From positions 186,001 to 250,000 of the forward strand of contig NZ_JAQZAL010000003.1 of assembly GCF_028737205.1 (NCBI RefSeq): a DNA stretch of 64,000 bases. Reading direction: 5' to 3'. Under the pieces are notes generated by a model, which saw nothing but the letters and a program-made list of their open reading frames with translations, had not been told where the DNA came from and searched no databases. The position numbers were made by a program, and so were the translations under genes. This DNA comes from Actinomycetospora lutea (GTDB lineage: Bacteria; Actinomycetota; Actinomycetes; Mycobacteriales; Pseudonocardiaceae). Of the stretch, positions 25,564-34,128 are shown in pieces. Numbering within the stretch: the first letter of the stretch is position 1; each line of letters opens with the position of its first letter.

Positions 25564-26658
25564 GTGCGCATCGCCCTGCTGACGTACTCGACGAAGCCGC
25601 GCGGGGGCGTGGTGCACACGCTCGCGCTGGCCGAGGCGTTCGCGCGGGCGGGACACGACGTGACGGTATGGGCGCTCGCGCGCGGGGGCGACACGGGGTT
25701 CTTCCGGCCGGTGGCCCCCGAGGTGGACGTGCGGCTGGTGCCGGTGGCGGAGGTCGAGGGCGAGAGCGTGGGGGAGCGGATCCTGCGGTCGATCGCGCTG
25801 CTGGGTTCCGCGTTCGACGAGGCGTACGACGTCGTGCACGCGCAGGACTGCCTCACGGCGAACGCGGTGGGGCGCGCCCGTGGCTACGGCTCGCTGTGGC
25901 GGACCGTGCACCACCTCGACCGCTTCACCACGCCCGAGCTCGCGGCGTGCCACGAGCGCGCGATCGCGGAGCCGGCGGCGCTGGTGTGCGTGTCCCGGGC
26001 GGTCGCGGGGGAGGTCCTCGCGGGGTGGGGGCGCCGGGCGGCGGTGATCGGGAACGGGGTGGAGTCCTCGCGGTTCGCCGGCGCCGCGGCGTCGGGCGCG
26101 GGGGAGCCGTGGCGCGCGCGGTACGGGCGCTACGTGCTCGCCGTCGGCGGGATCGAGCCGCGCAAGGGGACGCTGGATCTGGTGTCGGCGATGGGCCTGG
26201 TGCCGGGGGTGCCGCTGGTGATCGCGGGCGGGGACACCCTGTTCGACCACCGGCCCTACCGCGCCGAGGTGTTCGCGCGCGCCGCGGAGCTGGGCGTGGA
26301 GCCGGTGGTGCTCGGGCCGGTGGCCCACGAGGAGCTCCCGGGGCTGGTGGCGGGCGCGGCGGTGTTCGCGTTCCCGTCGACGCAGGAGGGCTTCGGGCTC
26401 GCGGCGATGGAGGCGCTCGCCGCCGGGGTCCCGCTGGTGACGCGGGACCTGCCGGTGCTGCGCGAGGTGTTCGCGGGGGCGGCGCGGTTCGCCGACGCGC
26501 CCGAGGGCTTCGCGCGCGAGATCGGCGACGTGCTCGCGGGCTCCGACGTCGACCCGGCCCACGCGACCGTGGGCCGCGCGCTCGCGGCGGCACACACCTG
26601 GGACGCGACGGCCGACGCGCACCTGGCTCTGTACCGCCGCGGTGGTCCGAAGAGCTGA
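25564..26658 (+). CDS. MSMEG_0565 family glycosyltransferase
   Basis: GT-B glycosyltransferase (GT4-like) of 364 aa. The N-terminus MRIALLTYSTKPRGGVVHTL and HHLDRFTTPEL are typical of the Nit1C-associated MSMEG_0565 family. The C-terminal half has VGGIEPRKGTLDLVSAM and the donor-binding EX7E motif in PSTQEGFGLAAMEALAAGVP. It suggests that the pathway ends with a glycosylated metabolite, although no product is known. It starts one nucleotide after the pseudo-hydrolase stop and is the last gene of the cluster; element C follows 4 nt after its stop. Confidence 0.9.
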   Translation: MRIALLTYSTKPRGGVVHTLALAEAFARAGHDVTVWALARGGDTGFFRPVAPEVDVRLVPVAEVEGESVGERILRSIALLGSAFDEAYDVVHAQDCLTANAVGRARGYGSLWRTVHHLDRFTTPELAACHERAIAEPAALVCVSRAVAGEVLAGWGRRAAVIGNGVESSRFAGAAASGAGEPWRARYGRYVLAVGGIEPRKGTLDLVSAMGLVPGVPLVIAGGDTLFDHRPYRAEVFARAAELGVEPVVLGPVAHEELPGLVAGAAVFAFPSTQEGFGLAAMEALAAGVPLVTRDLPVLREVFAGAARFADAPEGFAREIGDVLAGSDVDPAHATVGRALAAAHTWDATADAHLALYRRGGPKS

Positions 26659-26661
26659 GGC

Positions 26662-26732
26662 CCGGTACGAGCGATGCGGCATCGCTGGCGTCTCGCGCCA
26701 GGATCGCCACATCCTCGCCGCGCGACACGCCG
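26662..26732 (+). repeat. 71-bp palindromic element, copy C
   Basis: Same orientation and length as copy A (65 of 71 identical). The first hairpin is perfect; the second is shortened to TGGCG/CGCCA with a 5-nt loop. It lies between the convergent glycosyltransferase and alkyltransferase-like genes. Confidence 0.85.
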
Positions 26733-26769
26733 GAGATGTGTCCGCGTGCAGCCATGCTGGCGTCGGGCG

Positions 26770-27069
26770 TCAGGTGATCCACCCGCTCGCGACGCGGTGG
26801 TTCGCGAGCACGACGCGTCCGTCGCGGATCTCGACACCCTCGGCACGCAGGCGGGCGTGCTGCTCGTCGAGGATCTGCGGCGCGCTGGACCCGTTGGCGC
26901 GCAGGACGCGGTGCCACGGCAGGTCCGAGCCGTCCTCGCTCAGGACGCGGCCGACCAGCCGCGCCGATGCCTCGCCCACCTCGGCCGCGACGTCGCCGTA
27001 GGTCGCCACCCGACCCTCAGGGATCGCCGCGACCGCCGCGCGGATCCGCTCGTGCCGGGCCTCGTCCAC
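26770..27069 (-). CDS. Alkyltransferase-like (ATL) DNA-damage protein
   Basis: Protein of 99 aa equal to the C-terminal DNA-binding domain of O6-alkylguanine-DNA methyltransferase. The PCHR active-site motif is PWHRV here (Trp at position 52 instead of the acceptor Cys), the defining feature of ATL proteins. They bind O6-alkylguanine and hand it to nucleotide excision repair without dealkylation. GRVATYGDVA and RLVGRVLSEDG form the helix-turn-helix and Arg finger region. GTG at 27069. Its place next to adnA matches my memory of Rv3204 beside Rv3202c, so the locus is ancestral. Flanked by inverted elements C and D. Confidence 0.88.
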   Translation of the reverse strand: MDEARHERIRAAVAAIPEGRVATYGDVAAEVGEASARLVGRVLSEDGSDLPWHRVLRANGSSAPQILDEQHARLRAEGVEIRDGRVVLANHRVASGWIT

Positions 27070-27235
27070 ACCGCTGAGTCCAGCACGCGCGGACCCCGGA
27101 GCGGGAGCCGGACCGCCGTGATCGTGGTGCCTTTCCTGACGTGGGACGTCAGTGCTCCGTCTCCGGCGCGTCAGCTCCGCGTCGCTGCGTGCCGCCGGTG
27201 GCCCCATGCCGACAGACCCCGTGCGGCGAGCTCCC

Positions 27236-27307
27236 CGGCGTGTCGCGCCGGCGAGGATGTGGCGATCCTGGCGTGAGACGCCAGCGATGCCGCATCGCTC
27301 GCACCGG
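27236..27307 (-). repeat. 71-bp palindromic element, copy D (inverted)
   Basis: Inverted copy, 72 nt owing to one extra base, with both hairpins (second with a 6-bp stem and CTC loop). It lies in the divergent gap between the ATL gene and adnA, 166 nt upstream of the ATL start, a placement parallel to copy B. Confidence 0.85.
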
Positions 27308-27359
27308 CCCGGTGCGTCGGGAGCCCTGCGCGCCGGGAGTGTCGGGGGGACGTGGTGGA

Positions 27360-30300
27360 GTGAACGCCGTGACCGCCACGCCGAGCGCCGACCGCGCTCC
27401 CGAGCTGCGCCGCGCCGCGGCGTGGGTGCCGGGCGAGCTGGTGCTCGACGATGCCGCACGGCGGGTGCTCGAGCACGACGCGGGCTTCCTGCGCGTGCTC
27501 GGCGGGCCCGGGACGGGCAAGACGACGCTGCTCGCCGAGCGGGTGGCGCGCCTGCTCCACGCCGAGCCCGACGCGCGCCCGCTCGTGCTCGTCGGCGACC
27601 GGCGGGCGGCGGCCGCCCTGCGCGAGCGGATCGCGGCGCGACGGCGAGCCCTCGACGACGGCGAGCACCGCGCCCGCGCCGCCGCCGAACCCCTGGTGCG
27701 CAGCGTCCACTCGTACGCGTTCGCCGTCCTGCGCCGCCACGCCGAGCGCCGCGGCGAGGCCCCGCCCCGCCTGCTCCCGGGCGCCCAGCAGGACGCGATG
27801 GTGCGCGAGCTGCTCGCCGGCGAGGTCGCGGGCGCCGGGGTCCCCTCCGGCTGGCCGCTGCGGATGCGCCCCGCCCTCGAGGCGCCCGCGTTCGCCGGCG
27901 AGGTGCGCGATCTCCTGCTGCGCGCCGCCGAGCGCGGCCTCGGGCCCCGGGAGCTCGCCGACCTCGGCAAGCGCCACGGCGTGCCCGCCTGGATCGCCGC
28001 CGGGCGCTTCTACCGCACGTACGAGGAGGTCACGCTGCTGCGCGCCGCGGCGGGGTCCGCCAACCCGCTGGCCAGCGCGCCCCCGCTCGACGCCGCGGAG
28101 CTGGTCGCCGCCGTCCTCGACGCCTTCGTCACCGACCCCGACCTGCTCGAGGCCGAGCGCGCCGCGGTGCGCCACCTCGTGGTCGACGACGTCCAGGACA
28201 TGGACCCCCAGCAGATCCAGCTCGCCCGCGCGCTGGGCGCCGCCGCCGACGACTGGGTGCTGGCCGGCGACCCCGACTCCTCGGTGCTCGGCTTCCGCGG
28301 CGCCGACCCGGCCCTGCTGCGCGACGCCGACCCCGGCGGCCTCGCCACCGTCGTGCTGCCCACCGACCACCGCAGCCGCCCCGCGCTGCGCGACGCCGTC
28401 GCCCGCGTCGTCGCCAACCTGCCGGGCGCCGGCCCGGGCCGCACCCGCCGCGCGCCGCAGCACGAGAGCGACGACGGCGACGACGGCGACGAGGGCGGCG
28501 ACGGCGACGACGGCGACGAGGCCGGCGACCCGGGCCGCGTCACCGTCGACGTCTACGCCACCGTCGGGCGCCAGGCGGCGGCTGTCGCCGACCGTCTGCG
28601 CCGCGCGCACCTCACCGACGGCGTGCCCTGGTCGCGCATGGCCGTGCTCGTCCGCAGCGTGTCGCTGTCCCTCGCGCCGCTGCGCCGCGCCCTGCTCGCG
28701 GCCGGCGTGCCGCTGGCCGTGCCCGCCGACGACACCCCGCTCGCCGCGCTGCCCGCGGTCGCCCCGCTGCTCACGGTCCTGCGCTGCGCGGCCGACCCGC
28801 AGCGGCTCGACGCCGACACCGCGCTCACCCTGCTCGCCTCCCCGCTGGGCGGGGCCGACCCGCTGGCCGTGCGCCGCCTGCGCCGCGGGCTGCTGCGCCG
28901 CCACGAGGCGGGCGGCGGCGCGGCCGACACCCCGAGCGACGCGCTCATCGTCGACGCCCTGCTCGACCACGTGCACCGGGAGAGGAACCCCCTCGCGCTG
29001 CTCAGCCCGTCCGAGGCCGCGCCGCTGGGCCGGGTCGGCGACCTCCTCTCGGCGGCCGCGCAGGCCATCGACGACGGCGCCTCGGTGCCCGACGTGCTCT
29101 GGGCGGTGTGGGACCGCAGCGGCCTGCAGCGGCGCTGGGTCGCGGCCAGCGAGCGCGGCGGGGTCACCGGCGCGCAGGCCGACCGCGACCTCGACGCCGT
29201 CGTCGCCCTCGTCGAGCGCGCCGCCCGGTTCGTCGAGGACCTGCCCGGCGGCACCGTCGCCGGCTTCGTCGCCCAGGCCGACGACCAGCGCATCCGCGCC
29301 GACACCCTCGCCCCCCGCGCCCCCGACGGCGAGGCCGTCGCGCTGCTCACCGCCCACGCGGCGCGCGGGCGCGAGTGGGACGTGGTGGTCGTCCCGGACG
29401 TGCAGGAGGGCACGTGGCCCGACCTGCGGCGCCGCGGCACGCTGCTCGGGGTCGAGCGGCTGGTCGACGTGCAGGCCGGTGTCCCCGACGACCCGGCGGT
29501 CTCGACGCAGGCCCCGCTGCTCGCCGAGGAGCGCCGGCTGTTCGCGGTCGCGCTGTCGCGGGCGCGGCGCGCGGTGCACGTCAGCGCCGTGGAGGCCGAG
29601 GAGGTCACGCCCTCGCGCTTCCTCGACGACGTCGACGGCGGGCCGGTCACCGACGACCCCGCCGACGCCACCCGGTCGCGCAGCCGGCCCGGGCGCGCGC
29701 TGGTGCTCGCCGAGCTGGTCGGCGAGCTGCGCCGCGCCGTCACCGACCCCCACGCCGCCCCGGCGCAGCGCGAGCGGGCGGCGGCGGGCCTCGCGCGCCT
29801 CGCGGACGCGGGCGTCCCGGGGGCCGACCCCGACGAGTGGTACGGCCTGCTCGCCCCGTCCACCGACGCCCCGTTGCGCCCGCCCGGCCCGGTCGCGGTC
29901 AGCCCGAGCGCGGTCGAGACGATCCTGACCTGCCCGCTGCGCTGGGCGCTGCAGACCCACGGCGGCGACGACACCGACTCGCTCGCCTCGGTCACCGGCT
30001 CGCTCGTCCACGCGCTGGTCCAGCGCGCCGCCGAGGGCGCCGAGGCCCGCGAGCTCGCCGAGGCGCTCGACGTGGCGTGGGCGTCGGTCGACGCGGGCGC
30101 CCCGTGGTTCTCGCGCCGCGAGCTCGCCAACACCCGCCGGATGCTCGCGAGCTTCCTGACCTGGCGGGAGCAGACGCGCGCCCAGCTCACCGAGGCGGCG
30201 GTGGAGCGCGCGCTCGAGGTCGACGTGGCCGACGGCGTCCGGGTGCGCGGGCGGGTCGACCGCCTCGAGATCGACGCCCACGGGCGCCCGGTGATCATCG

Positions 30301-30668
30301 ACGTGAAGACCGCCAAGACCCCGATCTCCAAGGCCGACGCGCAGGCCCACCCCCAGCTCGCGGTCTACCAGCTCGCCACCGCGCTCGGGGCGTTCGCCGA
30401 GACCCTCGCCGGCCCCGACCGCACCGCCGCGCGGACCACCCCGGGCGGCGCGCGGCTGGTGTACCTGTCCCGCGCCGGCACGGCGGCCAAGGAGCGCGCG
30501 CAGGAGCCGCTCGACGACGAGGGCCTCGAGCAGTGGCGCGAGGCCGTCGGCGCCGCCGCCCGCGCCACCGAGGGCCCGCGCTTCGTCGGTCGCGAGAACG
30601 ACGCCTGCCCGCGCTGCCCGGTGCGCACCGCCTGCCCGGTGCACGTCTCGGGGAGGCAGGTCCCGTGA
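27360..30668 (+). CDS. adnA: AdnA subunit of the AdnAB helicase-nuclease
   Basis: Subunit of ~1102 aa of the actinobacterial end-resection motor-nuclease, counterpart of RecBCD/AddAB. UvrD-type motor with Walker A GGPGTGKTTL (~45) and a divergent motif II VVDDVQDMDPQQ. C-terminal PD-(D/E)XK nuclease with IDVKTAK and an iron-sulphur clamp: the first Cys in TCPLRW and three in ACPRCPVRTACPV. An acidic Asp/Gly-rich insert lies at ~370-390 (28469-28528). Start is GTG 27360 (SD GGGGGGA) or GTG 27369 (SD TGGAG); both are plausible. The stop overlaps adnB (GTGA). Confidence 0.93.
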   Translation: MNAVTATPSADRAPELRRAAAWVPGELVLDDAARRVLEHDAGFLRVLGGPGTGKTTLLAERVARLLHAEPDARPLVLVGDRRAAAALRERIAARRRALDDGEHRARAAAEPLVRSVHSYAFAVLRRHAERRGEAPPRLLPGAQQDAMVRELLAGEVAGAGVPSGWPLRMRPALEAPAFAGEVRDLLLRAAERGLGPRELADLGKRHGVPAWIAAGRFYRTYEEVTLLRAAAGSANPLASAPPLDAAELVAAVLDAFVTDPDLLEAERAAVRHLVVDDVQDMDPQQIQLARALGAAADDWVLAGDPDSSVLGFRGADPALLRDADPGGLATVVLPTDHRSRPALRDAVARVVANLPGAGPGRTRRAPQHESDDGDDGDEGGDGDDGDEAGDPGRVTVDVYATVGRQAAAVADRLRRAHLTDGVPWSRMAVLVRSVSLSLAPLRRALLAAGVPLAVPADDTPLAALPAVAPLLTVLRCAADPQRLDADTALTLLASPLGGADPLAVRRLRRGLLRRHEAGGGAADTPSDALIVDALLDHVHRERNPLALLSPSEAAPLGRVGDLLSAAAQAIDDGASVPDVLWAVWDRSGLQRRWVAASERGGVTGAQADRDLDAVVALVERAARFVEDLPGGTVAGFVAQADDQRIRADTLAPRAPDGEAVALLTAHAARGREWDVVVVPDVQEGTWPDLRRRGTLLGVERLVDVQAGVPDDPAVSTQAPLLAEERRLFAVALSRARRAVHVSAVEAEEVTPSRFLDDVDGGPVTDDPADATRSRSRPGRALVLAELVGELRRAVTDPHAAPAQRERAAAGLARLADAGVPGADPDEWYGLLAPSTDAPLRPPGPVAVSPSAVETILTCPLRWALQTHGGDDTDSLASVTGSLVHALVQRAAEGAEARELAEALDVAWASVDAGAPWFSRRELANTRRMLASFLTWREQTRAQLTEAAVERALEVDVADGVRVRGRVDRLEIDAHGRPVIIDVKTAKTPISKADAQAHPQLAVYQLATALGAFAETLAGPDRTAARTTPGGARLVYLSRAGTAAKERAQEPLDDEGLEQWREAVGAAARATEGPRFVGRENDACPRCPVRTACPVHVSGRQVP

Positions 30669-33600
30669 CGCTCACGGCGCCCCCGACCACCGAGCTCATC
30701 GACCCCGTCGAGCTCGCCGAACGCCTCGGCCTGCGCCGGCCCACCGAGGAGCAGGCCGCCGTGATCGGCGCGCGGTGGGAGCCCGCGCTGGTCACCGCCG
30801 GCGCCGGGTCCGGCAAGACCGAGACGATGGCCGCGCGCGTGGTGTGGCTGGTGGCCAACGGCCTGGTGCGCCCCGAGCAGGTGCTGGGCCTGACCTTCAC
30901 GCGCAAGGCGGCCGGGCAGCTCGCCGACCGGGTGCGGCGCCGCCTGCGCGTGCTCGGCGCGTCCACGCTGCTCGACGAGCTCGACCCCTCCGGCGACCGG
31001 CGTCTCGCCGCCCGCGCCGGCGAGCCGACGATCTCGACCTACCACGCCTACGCGGGCCGCCTGCTCACCGAGCACGGGCTGCGCCTGCCCGTCGACCCCG
31101 GCGCGCGCCTGCTCTCGCCCACCGCGTCCTGGCAGCTCGCCCACCGCATCGTGTCGACCTGGCCCGCCGACCTCGACACCGACTGGGTCCCCGCCACCGT
31201 CACCGTGCTGGTCCAGGCGCTGGCCGGCGAGCTGGGCGAGCACCTCGCCGACGCCGAGGTCCTGCGCGGGCACGCTGAACGCTTCGCCCGCGCGGTCGAG
31301 GACGCGCCGCGGGCCAAGGGGCAGAAGGCGGCGCTGCCGCAGACGCTCGCGACCAAGGTCTCCGCCCAGCGGTTCCGCGCCGCGCTACTGCCGCTGGTCG
31401 AGGAGCTGGCCGAGCGCAAGCGCGCCGAGCGCTGCCTCGACTTCGCCGACCAGATGGCCGCCGCCGCGCGCCTCGCCGAGGGGCACGAGGAGGTCGGTGA
31501 GGCCGAGCGCGCGGCGTTCCGCGCGGTGCTGCTCGACGAGTACCAGGACACCGGGCACGCCCAGCGCGTCCTGCTGCGCTCGCTGTTCGCGGGCGAGGAG
31601 GACACCACGGTCACCGCCGTCGGCGACCCGTTCCAGTCGATCTACGGGTGGCGCGGGGCCAGCGCGGCCAACCTCCCGCGCTTCGTCACCGACTTCCCGC
31701 GCCCCGACGAGCACGGAGAGTGGGTCGCCGCGGCGCGCCACGGCCTGCTCACGAGCTTCCGCAACCCGCCCGAGGTCCTCGCGCTGGCCAACGGGATCGC
31801 CGAGCCCCTGCGCCACGCCGGCGTGCCGGTCGACGAGCTGCGGCCCCGGCCCGGCGCGCCCGCGGGCGACGTGCGGGTCGCGCTGCACGCCGACGTCGAG
31901 GGCGAGCGCGCCTGGGTCGCCGACGCGATCGCCGACCGCTGGCGCGCCGCCGCCGACGCGGGCACCGAGCCGCCGACGTCCGCGGTGCTGGTGCGCCGCC
32001 GCGCCGACATAGCCGCGCTCGCCGCGGCGATGCGCGCCCGCGATCTGCCCGTCGAGGTGGTCGGCCTGGGCGGGCTGCTCGACGAGCCCGAGGTCCGCGA
32101 CGTCGTGTCGGCGCTGCGCCTGGTGGTCGACCCGCTCGCCGGCGGCGCCGCGGTCCGGCTGCTCACGGGCGCGCGGTGGCGCATCGGCGGCGCCGACCTC
32201 GCCGCCCTGTGGCGCCGGGCGCGCGAGCTGGCGGCGCCGGCCGACCACCCCGCCACCGTCACCGACGCGGTCCCCGACCCCATCGCCGCCGCCCTGCCCG
32301 GCGAGCACGCCGAGCGCGCCGGTCTGGTCGACGCGCTCGACGACCCGGGCCCGGCGGCGCGCTACTCGGCGGCCGGGTACGAGCGCCTGCGCCACCTCGC
32401 GCACGAGCTGAGCATGCTGCGCCGCCGGGTCACCGCCCCGCTGGTCGACCTCGTCGCCGACGTCGAGCGCGTGCTGCTGCTCGACGTCGAGACCGCGGCG
32501 CGCCCGGGCCCGACCGGGCGGGCGCACCTCGACGCGTTCGCCGAGGTCGCCGCCGACTTCTCCTCCGGCGCGGCGGCGTCCGGCGGCACGGCGACGGTCA
32601 CCGCGCTGCTGGCCTACCTCGACGCCGCCGAGGACGCCGAGGACGGCCTGACGCCCGGCGAGGTCGACCCCGTGTCCGCTGCCGACCCGGCCACCGGCGG
32701 CACCCGCGTGCAGGTGCTCACGGTGCACGCCGCCAAGGGCCTCGAGTGGGAGCTCGTGGCGCTGCCGCACGTCGTCGACAAGGTGTTCCCGGCGGCCAAG
32801 CGGTCCGGGTCCTGGCTGACGTCGGTGGCCTCGCTGCCCGTCGACCTGCGGGGCGACCGGCCCGACCTCCCCGAGCTCGACCTCGACGACGCCGCCGACC
32901 GCAAGGAGGTCCAGGAGCGCCTCGACGCCCACGAGCGCGCGTTCGACGACCGCCGCCTCGTCGAGGAGCGGCGCCTGTTCTACGTGGCGCTGACCCGCTC
33001 GGAGCGCGCGCTGCTGGTGTCCGGGCACTGGTGGGGCGAGACCGGCGACACGCCGCGCGGGCCGTCCGACTTCCTCACCGAGGTGGGGGAGCTGGTCGCC
33101 ACCGGCCGCAGCGGGGTCGTCGACGTCTGGACCGAGCCGCCCGAGGAAGGCGCCCCCAACCCCATGGCCGACGCCGTGCACGAGGCCGCGTGGCCGATCG
33201 ACCCCCTGGGCTCCCGGCGCGCGGCGGTGGACGAGGGCGCGGCGCTGGTCCGGGCCGCGCGGGCTCGCGGCGCGCCGCAGCAGCCGGGCGGGGACGACCC
33301 CGAGGGCTGGGCCGCCGACATCGAGGTCCTGCTCGCCGAGCGCGCCGCCGCCCGCGACCGGCACGCGCGCGTGCTGCTGCCCCCGCAGCTCTCGGTCAGC
33401 CAGCTCGTCGACCTCGCCGCCGACCCTGGCGCGCTGGCCCGCCGCCTGCGCCGCCCCGTGCCGCGCCCGCCCGACCCCCGCGCGCGGCGCGGCACCGAGT
33501 TCCACGCCTGGCTGGAGCGCTGGTTCTCGGCCACCGAGCTGCTCGAGTTCGACGAGCTCCCGGGCGCCGCCGACGAGGACGCCGACGCCGCCGCCGACCC

Positions 33601-34108
33601 GGTCGGCGCCGCCGACGCCGCGGAGCTGCGGGAGCGCTTCACCGCCAGCCGATGGGCCACCCGCACGCCGGTCGCGGTCGAGGTGCCGTTCGAGACCGAG
33701 GTGGCCGGCACCCTGGTCCGCGGCCGCATCGACGCGGTGTTCGCCGACCCCGACGGGGGCGCCACCGTCGTCGACTGGAAGACCGGCGGGCTCCCGCGCG
33801 ACGAGGCCCTCCCGGCGCTCGCGGTGCAGCTGGCGGCCTACCGGCTGGCGTGGTCGTCGCTGTCGGGCCTCCCGATCGAGCGGGTCCGGGCGGCGCTGCA
33901 CTACGTCCGCTTCGACGAGACGAGGTCTCCGGCCGACCTGCTCGACGCCGACGGCCTGCGCGCGCTCGTGGCCGCCGTGCCGGAGGAGGAACGTGCGCCC
34001 GAGGGCGACCCGGAGCCGCCGCCGGTGGCCGCCGCGCCCCACGACCCCGACGCCGACCCCGACCGCGACGACGGCCCGCCCCCGGACGTGGACCCCGACC
34101 CGCGCTGA
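30665..34108 (+). CDS. adnB: AdnB subunit of the AdnAB helicase-nuclease
   Basis: Lead motor and second nuclease subunit, 1147 aa. UvrD-like helicase: Walker A TAGAGSGKTETMA (~45), motif Ia LTFTRKAAGQLADRV, Walker B LLDEYQDTGHAQ, motif III VGDPFQSIYGWRG, motif [16 protein letters not shown] and motif VI VALTRSERALLVSG. The C-terminal RecB-like nuclease has GTEFHAWLERWF and VVDWKTGG. The tail is a short Asp/Pro-rich stretch. Translationally coupled to adnA, matching the obligate heterodimer. Confidence 0.95.
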   Translation: MTLTAPPTTELIDPVELAERLGLRRPTEEQAAVIGARWEPALVTAGAGSGKTETMAARVVWLVANGLVRPEQVLGLTFTRKAAGQLADRVRRRLRVLGASTLLDELDPSGDRRLAARAGEPTISTYHAYAGRLLTEHGLRLPVDPGARLLSPTASWQLAHRIVSTWPADLDTDWVPATVTVLVQALAGELGEHLADAEVLRGHAERFARAVEDAPRAKGQKAALPQTLATKVSAQRFRAALLPLVEELAERKRAERCLDFADQMAAAARLAEGHEEVGEAERAAFRAVLLDEYQDTGHAQRVLLRSLFAGEEDTTVTAVGDPFQSIYGWRGASAANLPRFVTDFPRPDEHGEWVAAARHGLLTSFRNPPEVLALANGIAEPLRHAGVPVDELRPRPGAPAGDVRVALHADVEGERAWVADAIADRWRAAADAGTEPPTSAVLVRRRADIAALAAAMRARDLPVEVVGLGGLLDEPEVRDVVSALRLVVDPLAGGAAVRLLTGARWRIGGADLAALWRRARELAAPADHPATVTDAVPDPIAAALPGEHAERAGLVDALDDPGPAARYSAAGYERLRHLAHELSMLRRRVTAPLVDLVADVERVLLLDVETAARPGPTGRAHLDAFAEVAADFSSGAAASGGTATVTALLAYLDAAEDAEDGLTPGEVDPVSAADPATGGTRVQVLTVHAAKGLEWELVALPHVVDKVFPAAKRSGSWLTSVASLPVDLRGDRPDLPELDLDDAADRKEVQERLDAHERAFDDRRLVEERRLFYVALTRSERALLVSGHWWGETGDTPRGPSDFLTEVGELVATGRSGVVDVWTEPPEEGAPNPMADAVHEAAWPIDPLGSRRAAVDEGAALVRAARARGAPQQPGGDDPEGWAADIEVLLAERAAARDRHARVLLPPQLSVSQLVDLAADPGALARRLRRPVPRPPDPRARRGTEFHAWLERWFSATELLEFDELPGAADEDADAAADPVGAADAAELRERFTASRWATRTPVAVEVPFETEVAGTLVRGRIDAVFADPDGGATVVDWKTGGLPRDEALPALAVQLAAYRLAWSSLSGLPIERVRAALHYVRFDETRSPADLLDADGLRALVAAVPEEERAPEGDPEPPPVAAAPHDPDADPDRDDGPPPDVDPDPR

Positions 34109-34115
34109 GCAGGCG

Positions 34116-34121
34116 CAGAAT
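34116..34121 (+). promoter_or_regulatory. Possible leaderless -10 of the pirin gene
   Basis: CAGAAT, 7 nt before the GTG at 34129. It keeps only the A2 and T6 positions of the hexamer. Confidence 0.3.
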
Positions 34122-34128
34122 CGAGGAC

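Noticed and set aside
26662-27307. Elements C/D plus the ATL gene as a mobile gene cassette
   Set aside because: The ATL gene beside adnA is also found in M. tuberculosis, so it is probably ancestral. I saw no target-site duplication at the outer ends of either pair.
27152-34108. A continuous 2318-codon open frame covering adnA and adnB in the adnB frame
   Set aside because: Its first half is arginine/proline-rich and simply the out-of-frame reading of adnA; only the part from 30665 is protein-like. GC-rich DNA rarely contains stops in that frame.
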